64,000 bases of DNA, from the NCBI GenBank assembly GCA_017506865.1, contig JAFCMP010000092.1, forward strand, positions 1-64,000. The letters are read 5' to 3'. A program made the position numbers and the translations under genes. The DNA is from Tribonema minus. Lineage: Eukaryota; Sar; Xanthophyceae; Tribonematales; Tribonemataceae. Under the pieces are notes generated by a model. The model ran no database searches. It was given only the letters and a program-made list of their open reading frames with translations, and was not told where the DNA came from. Positions 1 to 9,488 of this stretch are shown here, piece after piece. Numbering within the stretch: position 1 is the stretch's first letter; the number at the start of each line of letters is the position of its first letter.

Positions 1-640
1 GAGGTGGCACGCGGAGAGCTGACGGCCCACAAGAGCGTCTGCGTGCCCTGGCTCAAGAAGCGGCTGGAGAAGCTCAAGAAGGAAGGGAAGCCGCATGATC
101 AGCTTCAGGCCAGGCTGGAGAAGCTGAGGGGCAACAAGAAGCAGAAAAGTGAGTCCTATGACACTAAGTCTTCTGCAAACTTCATGAGTGGCATGCTTGA
201 GCATGAGCCTGCGCGTGTGCAATCCAAGGCGGGTCCCGATGCTCACTGCCACAAAACTTCAAGTTCAAGTTGCATGCGCATCCCCAGAGGCTAGCAAAGT
301 GGCCGGTGATGCAACTGCTCAGGTGAACCCAGAGGCTGATCCCGCAGCCTGCGAAGTCACTGGCACGCGTAACCATTTGCTAAGCCGTGAGGTCGGTACT
401 CGCATGCTAGCAGCTATCATGTGCGCCTGTTGCGTGGCTAGGTGCAATGACCATGACACCGACGCCAGAGCTGACGCAAAGCGCAAACGCAGCGTGCCGT
501 GCGCGGCGTCTACAGCGGTAAGTGGGAATGCCGATCTCACTGACCTTGCTTCCGATCTGTGCGCCACCCCCCGTGACACTTTCGTGCACTTGCAGACTAG
601 GAAGGGGATGCGTGCGCTCACGACGGAGAACCCGACGTGA
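1..640 (+). CDS. possible 3' end of retrotransposon gag / leader of pol (partial)
   Basis: Frame 1 is open from the window edge to a stop at 292-294 and encodes a Lys/Leu-rich, charged helical stretch. A second frame is open from 188 to the stop at 638-640 and overlaps the pol frame, which is open from 601. The pol frame lies in the -1 frame relative to it, the usual relation between gag and pol. Possible splice sites are also present (donors at 149 and 518, acceptor ending at 595), so a spliced leader is an alternative. No zinc knuckle or capsid motif was recognised. The assignment to gag rests on position alone. Confidence 0.3.
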
Positions 641-3600
641 CGGCCAGACCACTGCGAGTGGCAGAGCTTTGTTGCGGGGTGGGGGGTGTACATAGGGGGT
701 TAGAGGACTTTGCCAGACACACAGGTGTCAAGGCTGAAGTGGTCCTTGCTGTAGATAGGGCCGAATACACATGCGAGGCGTACAAGCACCAGTTCCCTGG
801 CACAGAAGTTCTATGTGCAGACATCGCCAGTCCAGCAGTGCTCAAGCGCCTCAAGCAGCTGGAACCCGATGCATTCTGGGTCACTGCCCCATGTGTTGAC
901 TTCTCGCCCTCGGGCAAGGGCGTTGAAGGCGAAGCGGCCAGCGTGTTGCCCTCCGTTGCACAGCTTGCTGTAAATGTACGGCCAAAATTGGTCTTTCACG
1001 AGAATGTGCCTCGAATGCTGTTGTCTGGGGCATGGGGCTGCGCCGACGGCCACATGCGTCAGGCGGGGTATTCGACCTTTGAGGTGCAATTTCGTGGCAC
1101 TGATGTTGATGGTGGAAGTTCACGCGAGCGCATCTATACTGTGTCTGCGTGCAACACCCAGGCCACCCCTGCACGTTTTGCCCGCCTGAATGCCCTGTTG
1201 AATGAGCGCTTTCGCAGCAGTACCCCAAAGACTGTGCGCGATTGCACTGGTTGCATGGAGGACACATTTTACTGGGATCCTCGTCAACCGCACCGTGCTG
1301 GCGTGCTTTCTACTGACATGCCACTGCCTAGCCCTGTGACTCGCCAACCTGGCAAGGGTCCCACAAGGTACGTACAGAGAGCCAAGGATGCCGGTCCTGC
1401 AAAGGACGCATTGATACTCTCGCCTGAACAGGTGATGGAGTGCCTGGGCTACCATGAGCCCTACCCTGAAGGCACACTCACCCAGAGACGCAAGTGGGCC
1501 GCTGACCTAGTACAGCCCGCGGCTGTAAGCGCCCTGATGCAGTGTGTTCATGCCGTTGCCTCTCTGCCCAATTGTTGGGAGAGACCTGCCCCCGCTGGCC
1601 CTGACGTAACTCCTGGAGAGGTAACAGTGCATGATCACACGGCGCCGCCGCCGGAGTGGGTCGTGGACGCATCGCAGCCAGCACTACTGAGGATCGCCGG
1701 GACCTGCTCAAGCGCGCTAGGGAGTGCTGCGAACTGGTGTTGGGAGAAAGGGAGAGCGTTTCTTGCTTCGCTGCGCCAAGGTGAGCCAGTGCAATTAAAT
1801 GAAGTACAGTGGCAACGCGGTGACGACGAGTCTGACTCTGATTCTGACTCACCAAGAGTAACCGTTGAGCCAGCAGTGCCTCAGTCGACTGCAACACCCA
1901 AGACGCCGATGGTAGAAGAGAGCGCTAACCCTGACTCTGACTCAGCGACACCACTGCAGACTCGCATGACACTGCACGAGTTGAAACCTAGGTGGGCAGC
2001 AAGAGGCAAAGCGCCCATGCCACTCCACAGAGTCACCCCGGTAGGGAGGCCACGCAAGAATGGCTTTGTGCACATGACCATGCGCACACAGGTGGGCGAT
2101 GCCGTGCAAGAGTTTGGTCTGGATACACTGGTGGATTGCGGCGCGGAGGCTGAGTTCATCAACAAAGATTCAGCGCACAAGCTGCCGCCGGGCACCATCT
2201 GCCCTCTGGCTGATGGGGACTTCACTACGGTGGAGCTCGCTGACGCCAAGAAGTCGGTACCTGTAGAAGGGGTGGTGCACGCTCAGGTGCGCTTCAAAGA
2301 CCACCTGCTGACGCACCGATTCTACGTCGTGGACCTGCCTTACCAGGCAATCTTAGGGTCAAACTTCTTTGGCAAGTACGGCTCCGTGATCTCCTACGAG
2401 CACGGGATGAAATTCTATCCCGCTGGCTCGTCAGGCCCCGCTGTGCCCATGCGTGAACGTGCGCGCGTTGGAGCCTTGGAGCCCCCCGAAGCAAACTCCA
2501 TCAAGATAGGCTCAGCAAGGGTACACACCAAGGACAAGCCTGTACTGCCAGAACGCAAATATCTTCTCAGAGCAGCCTCAAACCAGGTCATTGACGCTGA
2601 CACCGCGCACACGCTGGAAGTGGTGTCTCACCCGCCACTGCAGTGCACAGGTCCTGTAGAGGTGCTGCTAACCCCAGACGTCCCAGAAGCGGTGACGGCC
2701 GTGAACAAGTTGGCCGAGCAAGGCGTTGTGTTGCTGGACTCAGTAGATACTGCCATGCCGAACAAACCACTCAGGCTAATGGCTGAAAACACTTCCACAA
2801 TGCCAGTGCTCATCCGTAAGGGAGCAATACTAGGCGCTGTTGAAGCACCGGAGATGGTGTGCGGTCTAGACGTTGACCAAGAGACGCTCACAGCTAACCT
2901 CACGCGCATAGCGCTCAGCCGACTTTCTAGCGACCCCCCAACCGTAAATCAGGTGAAGCCTAGCTCAGATCCCACAGCAACCACGCAGGCTGAGGCGGAA
3001 CGCACCGCTCACAGGCGTAAGGTAGCTGAAGAGCACAATGCCACCTTAGAGCTCTGCACGGACGAGGAGCTGGCAGACGTGCTGAAGCGGGATGGTAAGG
3101 TGATACCTATGTTGGAAGAGCGCGACAAAGACGGTGTTAAGTACTACGATCGGGTCATGGAAGTGCTACGCCGCAGACGTGCTGCCTTTGCAAAAGACCC
3201 CAAAAACCCTAGGGTCACGGATCGCTTTGACGTGGACATTGATACCGGAGACGCGGCCCCCATAGCCGACAAGGCGCGGCGTTGGGCCGAGCGCGAGGCC
3301 AAAATCATTTTTCAAGCGATTCAGGACGAAAGGAAGCGTGGGCAAATCAGACCTGCTAGTGGGCCATGGGCCAGCAACCCTGTGCTGGTGGCTCAAAAGG
3401 GCAAGATACGCTTCTGTGTTGACTACAGACCGCTTAATAAGGTCACAAGGCGTGACGAATACGGCTTAGGCAACATGGAGGACTTGATTCAAAAGGTGGC
3501 AAGTTCAAGAATTTTCTCAGCTCTGGACTTTGCCTCAGGCTATAGGCAAATTCCCATGACCAAAGAGTCCTCTTGCAAGACGGCTTTCCGAGGGCCTGAT

Positions 3601-6600
3601 GGCTCCCTATGGGAGTACAAGGTCGCGCCGTTTGGACTAGTATGTCTGCCCAGCATTTTCACGCGCTGCATGCACGAGCTGTTAGGCGCTGCCAGACAGA
3701 CTCATGCGTGCGTGTATGTGGATGATGTGCTGGTTCACAGCAAAGGGCTTGAAGATCACATAGCTCACTTGGACGATGTGCTGCGTCGCGTGGAGGAGTA
3801 TGGCATGAGTGTGTCAAGGCACAAGTGTCAACTCTTCGCCGAGGAAGTGACATACCTAGGTCACAAAGTCGGCCGGTATGGCATTAGGCCGTGTGAAGAC
3901 AAGGTCAAGGCCATGGTGGACATGATGCCCCCGCTCGGTAAGGATGGCAAGGTTGACAAACGTCTCATGCAAGTTTTGATGGGATGTTTCAACTACTACA
4001 GGCGCTACATTCACCGATTTGCGTCCATCGCGGCGCCATTGATGGAGTGTACCAGGGACGGTGCTGACATGACATGGAATAAACGCCGTCGAGATGCACT
4101 CGCAGAGCTCAAACGCGCGATGTCGAGCGCACCCGTTATCATGCACCCAGATTTTGACCTGCCATTCATAGTACACACAGATGCTAGCAAGTTGGCAGTC
4201 GCTGGAGTGCTATCCCAGTTTGTGCCACTTGAGAAGCTTCGAGAGCGGCACAAAGATTTTCCATGGGCTCACACCCGCCGTGCCAAGACGGTGGATGGTA
4301 AGCCAGCCAGAGAGGTAGTTGTAGCATTTTACAGCAAAGTCAATTCAGTGCAAGACGCAAAGCTAGGTGCCACCGCGCTGGAATGCCTTGCTGTAGTGCT
4401 GGCCCTGAACAACTTCCGCTCATACGTGTGGGGTAGGCCAGTAACCGTCATTACAGATGCGTCGGCACTGCGCTGGTTGCTAAAACTGAATAACCATAAT
4501 AGCAAACTCCTGCACTGGGCCATGCGCCTCCAGGAATATGACGTCATGGTCGTACACCGCCCTGGTAAGGACAGTGGCAATGCGGACTGCCCCTCACGAA
4601 TGCCTCAAATGACGGAAATCCTGGGCCCCAGAGAGTATGACCACGCTGATGAGCAGTGGCCAGACTGTACGGATGCAGGACCTGCTCCGCCTACTGGGGT
4701 ACGCTTTGAGAGCGAAGAAGTCGTGGATTCCCCCGCGAATATAGGCAGGATTGGGGCTTATGCCTCATACCCAGATGGCCCTGGCATGCGCTTTAACAAA
4801 GTCGCACAGGTATCCCCAGACCTGAGCGAGGCCATGCTCAAACTTAACCCCGCACAAGTGCAAGATGCTTTGTTTGACACCTCGCTTGAAAGCAGCAGTG
4901 GGGACGCCGTGCTTTTCAAAGAAGAGGGAGGTGAGCAGCCGGAGCAGTCGGAGCCGGAGCTGCAGGAGCTGGCGCTGGCGTCAATGCTTTGCAATCTGCG
5001 CACCGGAGTGTACCCAGATGGCGTGTGGGATAGCTGCGCATCACTCTTGGCACAGCAAACGGGTGAGCGTACCGAAACCGAGAACTGTGAAAGCAGCAGC
5101 GAGCAGGAACCTCAACTTCAAGTAGACATGATGTCAGTTGATAGCCCTGTTCAACCCCCCGCGCCAGCAACCTCGGAACACCCTGGGGACCTTGCAGGAG
5201 GAAGCTCAGGTCAGCCCGCAGTGCTTGAGCGCGATAAATTTGTGCAATGGCAAGGGCGTGACTCTTTCTGCATGGCTGTGAGGAATTACCTAGAGGACCG
5301 CAATGAACCTTCTGATGCCAAGTTGGCAAAGTTCATACCCCAGAACCAAGAATTCTTCACGCTAGAGCCTGATGGCCTGTTGGTGCACTTCGCAGCCAGT
5401 CGCCCCAAGAGGGGAGCCCTGATCACACAGTGGGTCACCCCTGAGGCACTGAAGCCCCTGGTGCTACGCATGTGTCACGACGATGGCAGCGCTCAGCACT
5501 CATCGACCGCCGCCACGCACGCCAAGGTGTTTGAGAACTTCTACTGGCGCGGCATGGGAGCTGACATTCGCGACTACGTGCGCAGTTGCATAGCGTGCCA
5601 ACAGACCAAACCTCAGACGACAGCTCAGTACAAGCAAGTGCTCATGCCCCCTCAGCGCATGTGGCAGCGTCTTCACGTAGACTTCACTGAGCCAGGAGTC
5701 ATATCTCTTGAGGGGCACCGCTACCTACTCGTGATAGTGGAAGCCAGGTCTGGCTATTGCTGGATTTTCCCCACTAAAAAAAGATCCGCTGCTGAGGTAG
5801 CTCCCCTGCTTGCGAAGGTGCTGCTTGAATGTGGCACACTGGTGGAGGAGTTGTGCTCGGACGGAGCCAAGGAATTTGTGGGTGCGTTGGTGACTAGCCT
5901 CTGCCGGGCCTTTGCTGTTCAGAAGGTAGAGACTAGCGCGTACCACCCCCAGTCTAACGGTGTCGCTGAGAACTTGAACGGTCGTGTCAAGAGGGCCCTG
6001 GCCAGAGTGTGCTCGCACTACCAGAATCGTTGGCACGAACAAGTTGACATCGTACAGTTTGCACTGAGGAACACTCCCAGGGAAGAGACAGGCCTTACGC
6101 CTTTCTTCTGTGTCTTCGGTTGCGAGGCCAGATTCCCCCTAAATGCCCTCATCTCTAAGCCAGAGTGCACGACAGATCTGCACATAGAGGTGAAGCGGTT
6201 ACAAGAGAATCTGAAGCTGGCAGAGTCTGTCATAGGCGAGGCGTTAAGCTCCAGGGCTGAGCGCATCCAAGCTCGTAACGACAAGATTCAACGCACCCTG
6301 CATGTAAGTGTAGGCGACTATGTATGGGTCAAAAAGCCGCCCTCTGAAGGACGCGCGAGTGGCCTGGAGGAGCGCTTCACCGGACCCTGGAGGCTGATAG
6401 CACCCTACGGTGACTCAGGGCTGTCATTTCAATGTCAACTCAATGGCGCGCGTATGCGGCTCACTGATGCACACGTGGAAAACATGAAGCCGTATCACCC
6501 TAGGCCTGCTAGACTGGTCAGCGACGGAGTACAAGCCGCCGTAGACCCAGAGCAGCTGAAAGAACTGGACCTTGATCAGCGGTTACAGAGAATTCTAGAC

Positions 6601-7482
6601 CGCAGGGCTAATGAGGACGGTAGCTGGTCATACAAGTGGCTGGCACGCGACGGTACCTCGTCTGAGTGGATTCATGAGAAGGAGTTTGCAGAGAGTTTCA
6701 TAGTGCCGTCCTGGGTGCTAGACACTTTTCATGCCCTCTATGAGATCCAACACGAAGGTCACATGCCGTCGTACGCAGAACGCCCTAGCCCACGTGAGGA
6801 CCGCTCACTACCCAAAGACGAAGCGTTGAAGCGCTACCCTTGTGGCACTCAGGTGGTAAGGCAAATTTCAGGTGCCGATCCCGAGACCACTGAGTACATT
6901 TGGGGCCAAGTGCGCGACTTCGTACGATTTAAGTGGCGAGTGCGTTACACGGATGGAATTTGGGAGGACCTGACATCGGCACAGGTACGCTCGGGGAAGT
7001 TGCTAGCAGAAGGTGTGCGAGACAGGCTACGCAGGCTGGCGCGTGAACGAGGCAAGCCTGACCCTGCTGAGCATGCTGCAGATGTTACAGCTGACCCGCC
7101 CCCAGGCGTGCGAGTCACGGTGTGCCCCCACGTTCCCACCAACTTTGGGCCACTGTACGTCGGGCAAGTACTGCGCTACAGGTTCCCAACGGGCTGGAGC
7201 CGTGGCAAACTGCTAAGGCACATCTCATCGAACCGTGAGCGCGGGGAGCACGTATTTGATGTAGAGTTCCCCAATACGCGCGGAAACAGGCCGATGGAGA
7301 GGCGCCTGAAGCTCCGCCAAGAGTACTACCGCGACGATCGCAACGCTGAACCTTCCTCGTGGAACCTGCTATTGGCACAGGAAGTCATAGAGCAGCCTGA
7401 AACCCCCCACACTCCCATAGAACCTCAGGTTGCGTTGGGCCAGAATGACCTAGGACCGCGCAAACGCCCGCGTCGCCGTTGA
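637..7482 (+). CDS. DNA (cytosine-5)-methyltransferase / gypsy Pol polyprotein
   Basis: The product is a 2281-residue polyprotein. Residues 6-310 form a C5-methyltransferase: ELCCGVGG (motif I, 10-17), PC with catalytic Cys86 (motif IV), ENV 122-124 (VI), RER 163-165 (VIII), then motif IX- and X-like segments near 262-305. An acidic linker follows. Next come an aspartic protease (DCGA at 500, ILG near 572), reverse transcriptase (about 890-1085, YVDD 1027-1030) and RNase H (D1182, E1249, D1274). The integrase has an HHCC finger ending C1651/C1654 and a D1682, D1742, E1778 triad with exact D-35-E spacing. A GPY/F-like module, a chromodomain (about 1978-2035) and two Tudor-like segments (about 2067-2125 and 2170-2240, tentative) end the protein. 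The first codon given is GTG; the frame is open from 601 with no convincing ATG, so expression by frameshift or splicing from upstream is likely. Confidence 0.95.
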   Translation: MTARPLRVAELCCGVGGVHRGLEDFARHTGVKAEVVLAVDRAEYTCEAYKHQFPGTEVLCADIASPAVLKRLKQLEPDAFWVTAPCVDFSPSGKGVEGEAASVLPSVAQLAVNVRPKLVFHENVPRMLLSGAWGCADGHMRQAGYSTFEVQFRGTDVDGGSSRERIYTVSACNTQATPARFARLNALLNERFRSSTPKTVRDCTGCMEDTFYWDPRQPHRAGVLSTDMPLPSPVTRQPGKGPTRYVQRAKDAGPAKDALILSPEQVMECLGYHEPYPEGTLTQRRKWAADLVQPAAVSALMQCVHAVASLPNCWERPAPAGPDVTPGEVTVHDHTAPPPEWVVDASQPALLRIAGTCSSALGSAANWCWEKGRAFLASLRQGEPVQLNEVQWQRGDDESDSDSDSPRVTVEPAVPQSTATPKTPMVEESANPDSDSATPLQTRMTLHELKPRWAARGKAPMPLHRVTPVGRPRKNGFVHMTMRTQVGDAVQEFGLDTLVDCGAEAEFINKDSAHKLPPGTICPLADGDFTTVELADAKKSVPVEGVVHAQVRFKDHLLTHRFYVVDLPYQAILGSNFFGKYGSVISYEHGMKFYPAGSSGPAVPMRERARVGALEPPEANSIKIGSARVHTKDKPVLPERKYLLRAASNQVIDADTAHTLEVVSHPPLQCTGPVEVLLTPDVPEAVTAVNKLAEQGVVLLDSVDTAMPNKPLRLMAENTSTMPVLIRKGAILGAVEAPEMVCGLDVDQETLTANLTRIALSRLSSDPPTVNQVKPSSDPTATTQAEAERTAHRRKVAEEHNATLELCTDEELADVLKRDGKVIPMLEERDKDGVKYYDRVMEVLRRRRAAFAKDPKNPRVTDRFDVDIDTGDAAPIADKARRWAEREAKIIFQAIQDERKRGQIRPASGPWASNPVLVAQKGKIRFCVDYRPLNKVTRRDEYGLGNMEDLIQKVASSRIFSALDFASGYRQIPMTKESSCKTAFRGPDGSLWEYKVAPFGLVCLPSIFTRCMHELLGAARQTHACVYVDDVLVHSKGLEDHIAHLDDVLRRVEEYGMSVSRHKCQLFAEEVTYLGHKVGRYGIRPCEDKVKAMVDMMPPLGKDGKVDKRLMQVLMGCFNYYRRYIHRFASIAAPLMECTRDGADMTWNKRRRDALAELKRAMSSAPVIMHPDFDLPFIVHTDASKLAVAGVLSQFVPLEKLRERHKDFPWAHTRRAKTVDGKPAREVVVAFYSKVNSVQDAKLGATALECLAVVLALNNFRSYVWGRPVTVITDASALRWLLKLNNHNSKLLHWAMRLQEYDVMVVHRPGKDSGNADCPSRMPQMTEILGPREYDHADEQWPDCTDAGPAPPTGVRFESEEVVDSPANIGRIGAYASYPDGPGMRFNKVAQVSPDLSEAMLKLNPAQVQDALFDTSLESSSGDAVLFKEEGGEQPEQSEPELQELALASMLCNLRTGVYPDGVWDSCASLLAQQTGERTETENCESSSEQEPQLQVDMMSVDSPVQPPAPATSEHPGDLAGGSSGQPAVLERDKFVQWQGRDSFCMAVRNYLEDRNEPSDAKLAKFIPQNQEFFTLEPDGLLVHFAASRPKRGALITQWVTPEALKPLVLRMCHDDGSAQHSSTAATHAKVFENFYWRGMGADIRDYVRSCIACQQTKPQTTAQYKQVLMPPQRMWQRLHVDFTEPGVISLEGHRYLLVIVEARSGYCWIFPTKKRSAAEVAPLLAKVLLECGTLVEELCSDGAKEFVGALVTSLCRAFAVQKVETSAYHPQSNGVAENLNGRVKRALARVCSHYQNRWHEQVDIVQFALRNTPREETGLTPFFCVFGCEARFPLNALISKPECTTDLHIEVKRLQENLKLAESVIGEALSSRAERIQARNDKIQRTLHVSVGDYVWVKKPPSEGRASGLEERFTGPWRLIAPYGDSGLSFQCQLNGARMRLTDAHVENMKPYHPRPARLVSDGVQAAVDPEQLKELDLDQRLQRILDRRANEDGSWSYKWLARDGTSSEWIHEKEFAESFIVPSWVLDTFHALYEIQHEGHMPSYAERPSPREDRSLPKDEALKRYPCGTQVVRQISGADPETTEYIWGQVRDFVRFKWRVRYTDGIWEDLTSAQVRSGKLLAEGVRDRLRRLARERGKPDPAEHAADVTADPPPGVRVTVCPHVPTNFGPLYVGQVLRYRFPTGWSRGKLLRHISSNRERGEHVFDVEFPNTRGNRPMERRLKLRQEYYRDDRNAEPSSWNLLLAQEVIEQPETPHTPIEPQVALGQNDLGPRKRPRRR

Positions 7483-7728
7483 AGCTGTGCTGACCCTGTG
7501 CGTTAGCACTGGAGAGCAGTGTCATCGTCACGCACCCGGTGCACGCCAGACCGCCTAGGGTTTGACACGCGCCGCGTAGCCGGCCAATGAGGGACTTGAG
7601 AGCGTGTACCGTGGTGGTGATGATGCGACAATGAACACCGATGCTGTCTTCTGCGTTTAACAAGTATCATAAAACGCCGTGCGTCTCATGGGCGCGCCGT
7701 GGACGGCGGCCCTTTCAAAGAAGAGGGA
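7483..7728 (+). other. retrotransposon 3' internal non-coding region with polypurine tract
   Basis: This is the stretch between the pol stop codon and the LTR. It ends in a purine run at 7717-7728 (AAAGAAGAGGGA) placed directly before the TG that opens the LTR, the position expected for a plus-strand primer. No coding potential was recognised. Confidence 0.6.
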
Positions 7729-9313
7729 TGATACAAAGTCCATGTCACAGTGCAGTTCAAGTGCTGTGTACACCTTTGACTGTACTGTACAAGTGTACTT
7801 CAGGCCAGTTCACCTGAGGACCGTTCCTAGGAATTTGCTTGGACTGTTCCAGGAACTACTTGCACAGAACAATCTGGGGCAGCATCTCTGTGGCTTGCTT
7901 GGGTACTAACTCTTGCTAGCCAGCTGCTGGACAGCAGGGACTCATTGGAGCTGAGCCATCACCGATACACCAGGTGTGTGGTCTTTTCTCCATGCAAGTG
8001 GTTAGCCTACATCCTGAGAGTGAGCTCCTGTTTCCCAGAAGGGCTTGGCCTGCTCATGGAGCATCCCCAGAGGCCTTTCCTTTCGGATCATATTCATCTT
8101 GTTCGGGCCGCACACTCTCAATTCTGTGGATTTTCTAGCATCATGCAGGGCTGTCTAGCTCATGCGCCTCCTGCATTCTGGCGGGGGGGGTCAGTCGCGC
8201 CTGCCTGCGAGCGAGCGTAACCGGCTCGTATCATGCGCCTGTCAAGGCTCGCATGGACATAGGCCACAATTACATCCTCCAGGGCGCGGTGATGCACAGC
8301 TCAACTACTCGACTCGTGCTGAGACTCGTGCTCTTGCAACTGGCTCTCTGGCTCCTGGCTCCGTGTCATCCCTCCCCCTTTTCTCAAGGCTGTGCGCACC
8401 CTCCTGGGTGACCGCCGCACCAGCATTGCTTAGGTAGCCACCCCTACCATAACCTCTAGATACGTGAGGCCTCACTTTAGCGGATTTTTCTCTCGTGATT
8501 GAGTGTGCCCGTTAACAAGCTTCGCCTAGGTGATCGCTGGCACCGCTTTTCTCAGTAACGGTGTGGGATTTATAGCTCAGCATACCCAGCATTCCATGCC
8601 CAGTGCACTCGTTAAGCGGTACACATATCATCGAAGCGACGGGTAGATGCCAGGTTGAAGTTCGCAAAAAACAAGCCAACGAGCACTCGCAACGGCAGCG
8701 TTAGGGGTGACGAGGCTAGGTATGATCGGTTGCCATCTGATACGAAAAAACTAGGTGGTAATTTGTGAAGATGTGTGATGTGGGATGAGTAAGATGCTAT
8801 GTTGAAGCTGACTTTTGGTGAGCAGTTGAGAAACAGAGAGAGGTAGAGAGAGAGAGAGAGCACAGAGACAAGTTAGGGATCACCTGTGTTAATGTAGCGG
8901 TCCTCACAGCTAGCTGCACAGTCCAATGCTTGGGTGGGGGGCTTCCCTCAGTCTTGCTCCAGCGAGTTCCAGGAAGAGAAGTGTGATACTCTCAATCTCT
9001 GGCCAGCTAGGAACTAGGGTTAGAACTACAAATGTGAAGTTGCATACAAACACCTAGAGACATCATATAGGAAGCCCTGGTACCTAGAACTCTCTGATGG
9101 TATGTCACCCTTTCAGCTAAGGTGCACATACCCAAAGCCGTAACAATAGCATACATGCACATGATGATAGCGCCCTGGAGGTGGTTTTTAAACCGTTTGG
9201 GGGTTTTAGGGGTTTTTTTTTTTGAACTGCATTTGCAGCTTTTGAGCTGGTTGTTGGCAGTATGCCATTGCTCCCTATGTGCTCGGTAGCGCAGCTGTCC
9301 GAGTGGAGTATCA
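7729..9313 (+). repeat. 3' long terminal repeat (about 1585 bp)
   Basis: The LTR starts TGATAC just after the purine tract and ends GTATCA. These are perfect 6-bp inverted termini of the TG...CA type. The interval contains no conserved ORF. It has a GA-rich microsatellite near 8836-8862 and a T-run near 9210-9221. The matching 5' LTR is outside the window, so the boundaries are inferred from the termini and the purine tract only. Confidence 0.65.
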
Positions 9314-9488
9314 CGTGCCGGTGATCTGAGCTCTATCCATTGGCGCGCTGCTGGACTGATTCTTCTTGTTCAACCCCCCCGCTTCTGCGGTGCCGGCGTC
9401 GTTTGAGCTCGTGTGTGTGTCGACACGCACGTGCAGCCTGGCCTGGCAACAGATTGATGCATCACACAGACGATTAGGACGAATTGAC

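Larger units (their letters stand above)
1..9313 (+). mobile_element. Ty3/gypsy-type LTR retrotransposon carrying a DNA methyltransferase (5' part outside window)
   Basis: The element covers the left edge of the window. It consists of a short upstream region (possible end of gag), one 2281-codon pol frame, a purine-rich tract and a 3' LTR. The domain order protease, reverse transcriptase, RNase H, integrase, chromodomain is that of Ty3/gypsy chromoviruses. The pol frame has no internal stop and all catalytic residues checked are present, so the copy looks young and possibly active. The 5' LTR, primer-binding site and most of gag lie outside the window, so LTR-LTR divergence and the target-site duplication cannot be read. 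The element ends about 175 bp before the proposed start of the PX-nucleotidyltransferase gene. Confidence 0.92.

Noticed and set aside
9281-9313. A GCAGCTGTCCGAGTGG stretch resembling the D-arm of a tRNA-Ser or tRNA-Leu
   Set aside because: No matching anticodon arm, T-arm (GGTTCAAATCC-like) or acceptor stem follows. It lies at the LTR terminus.
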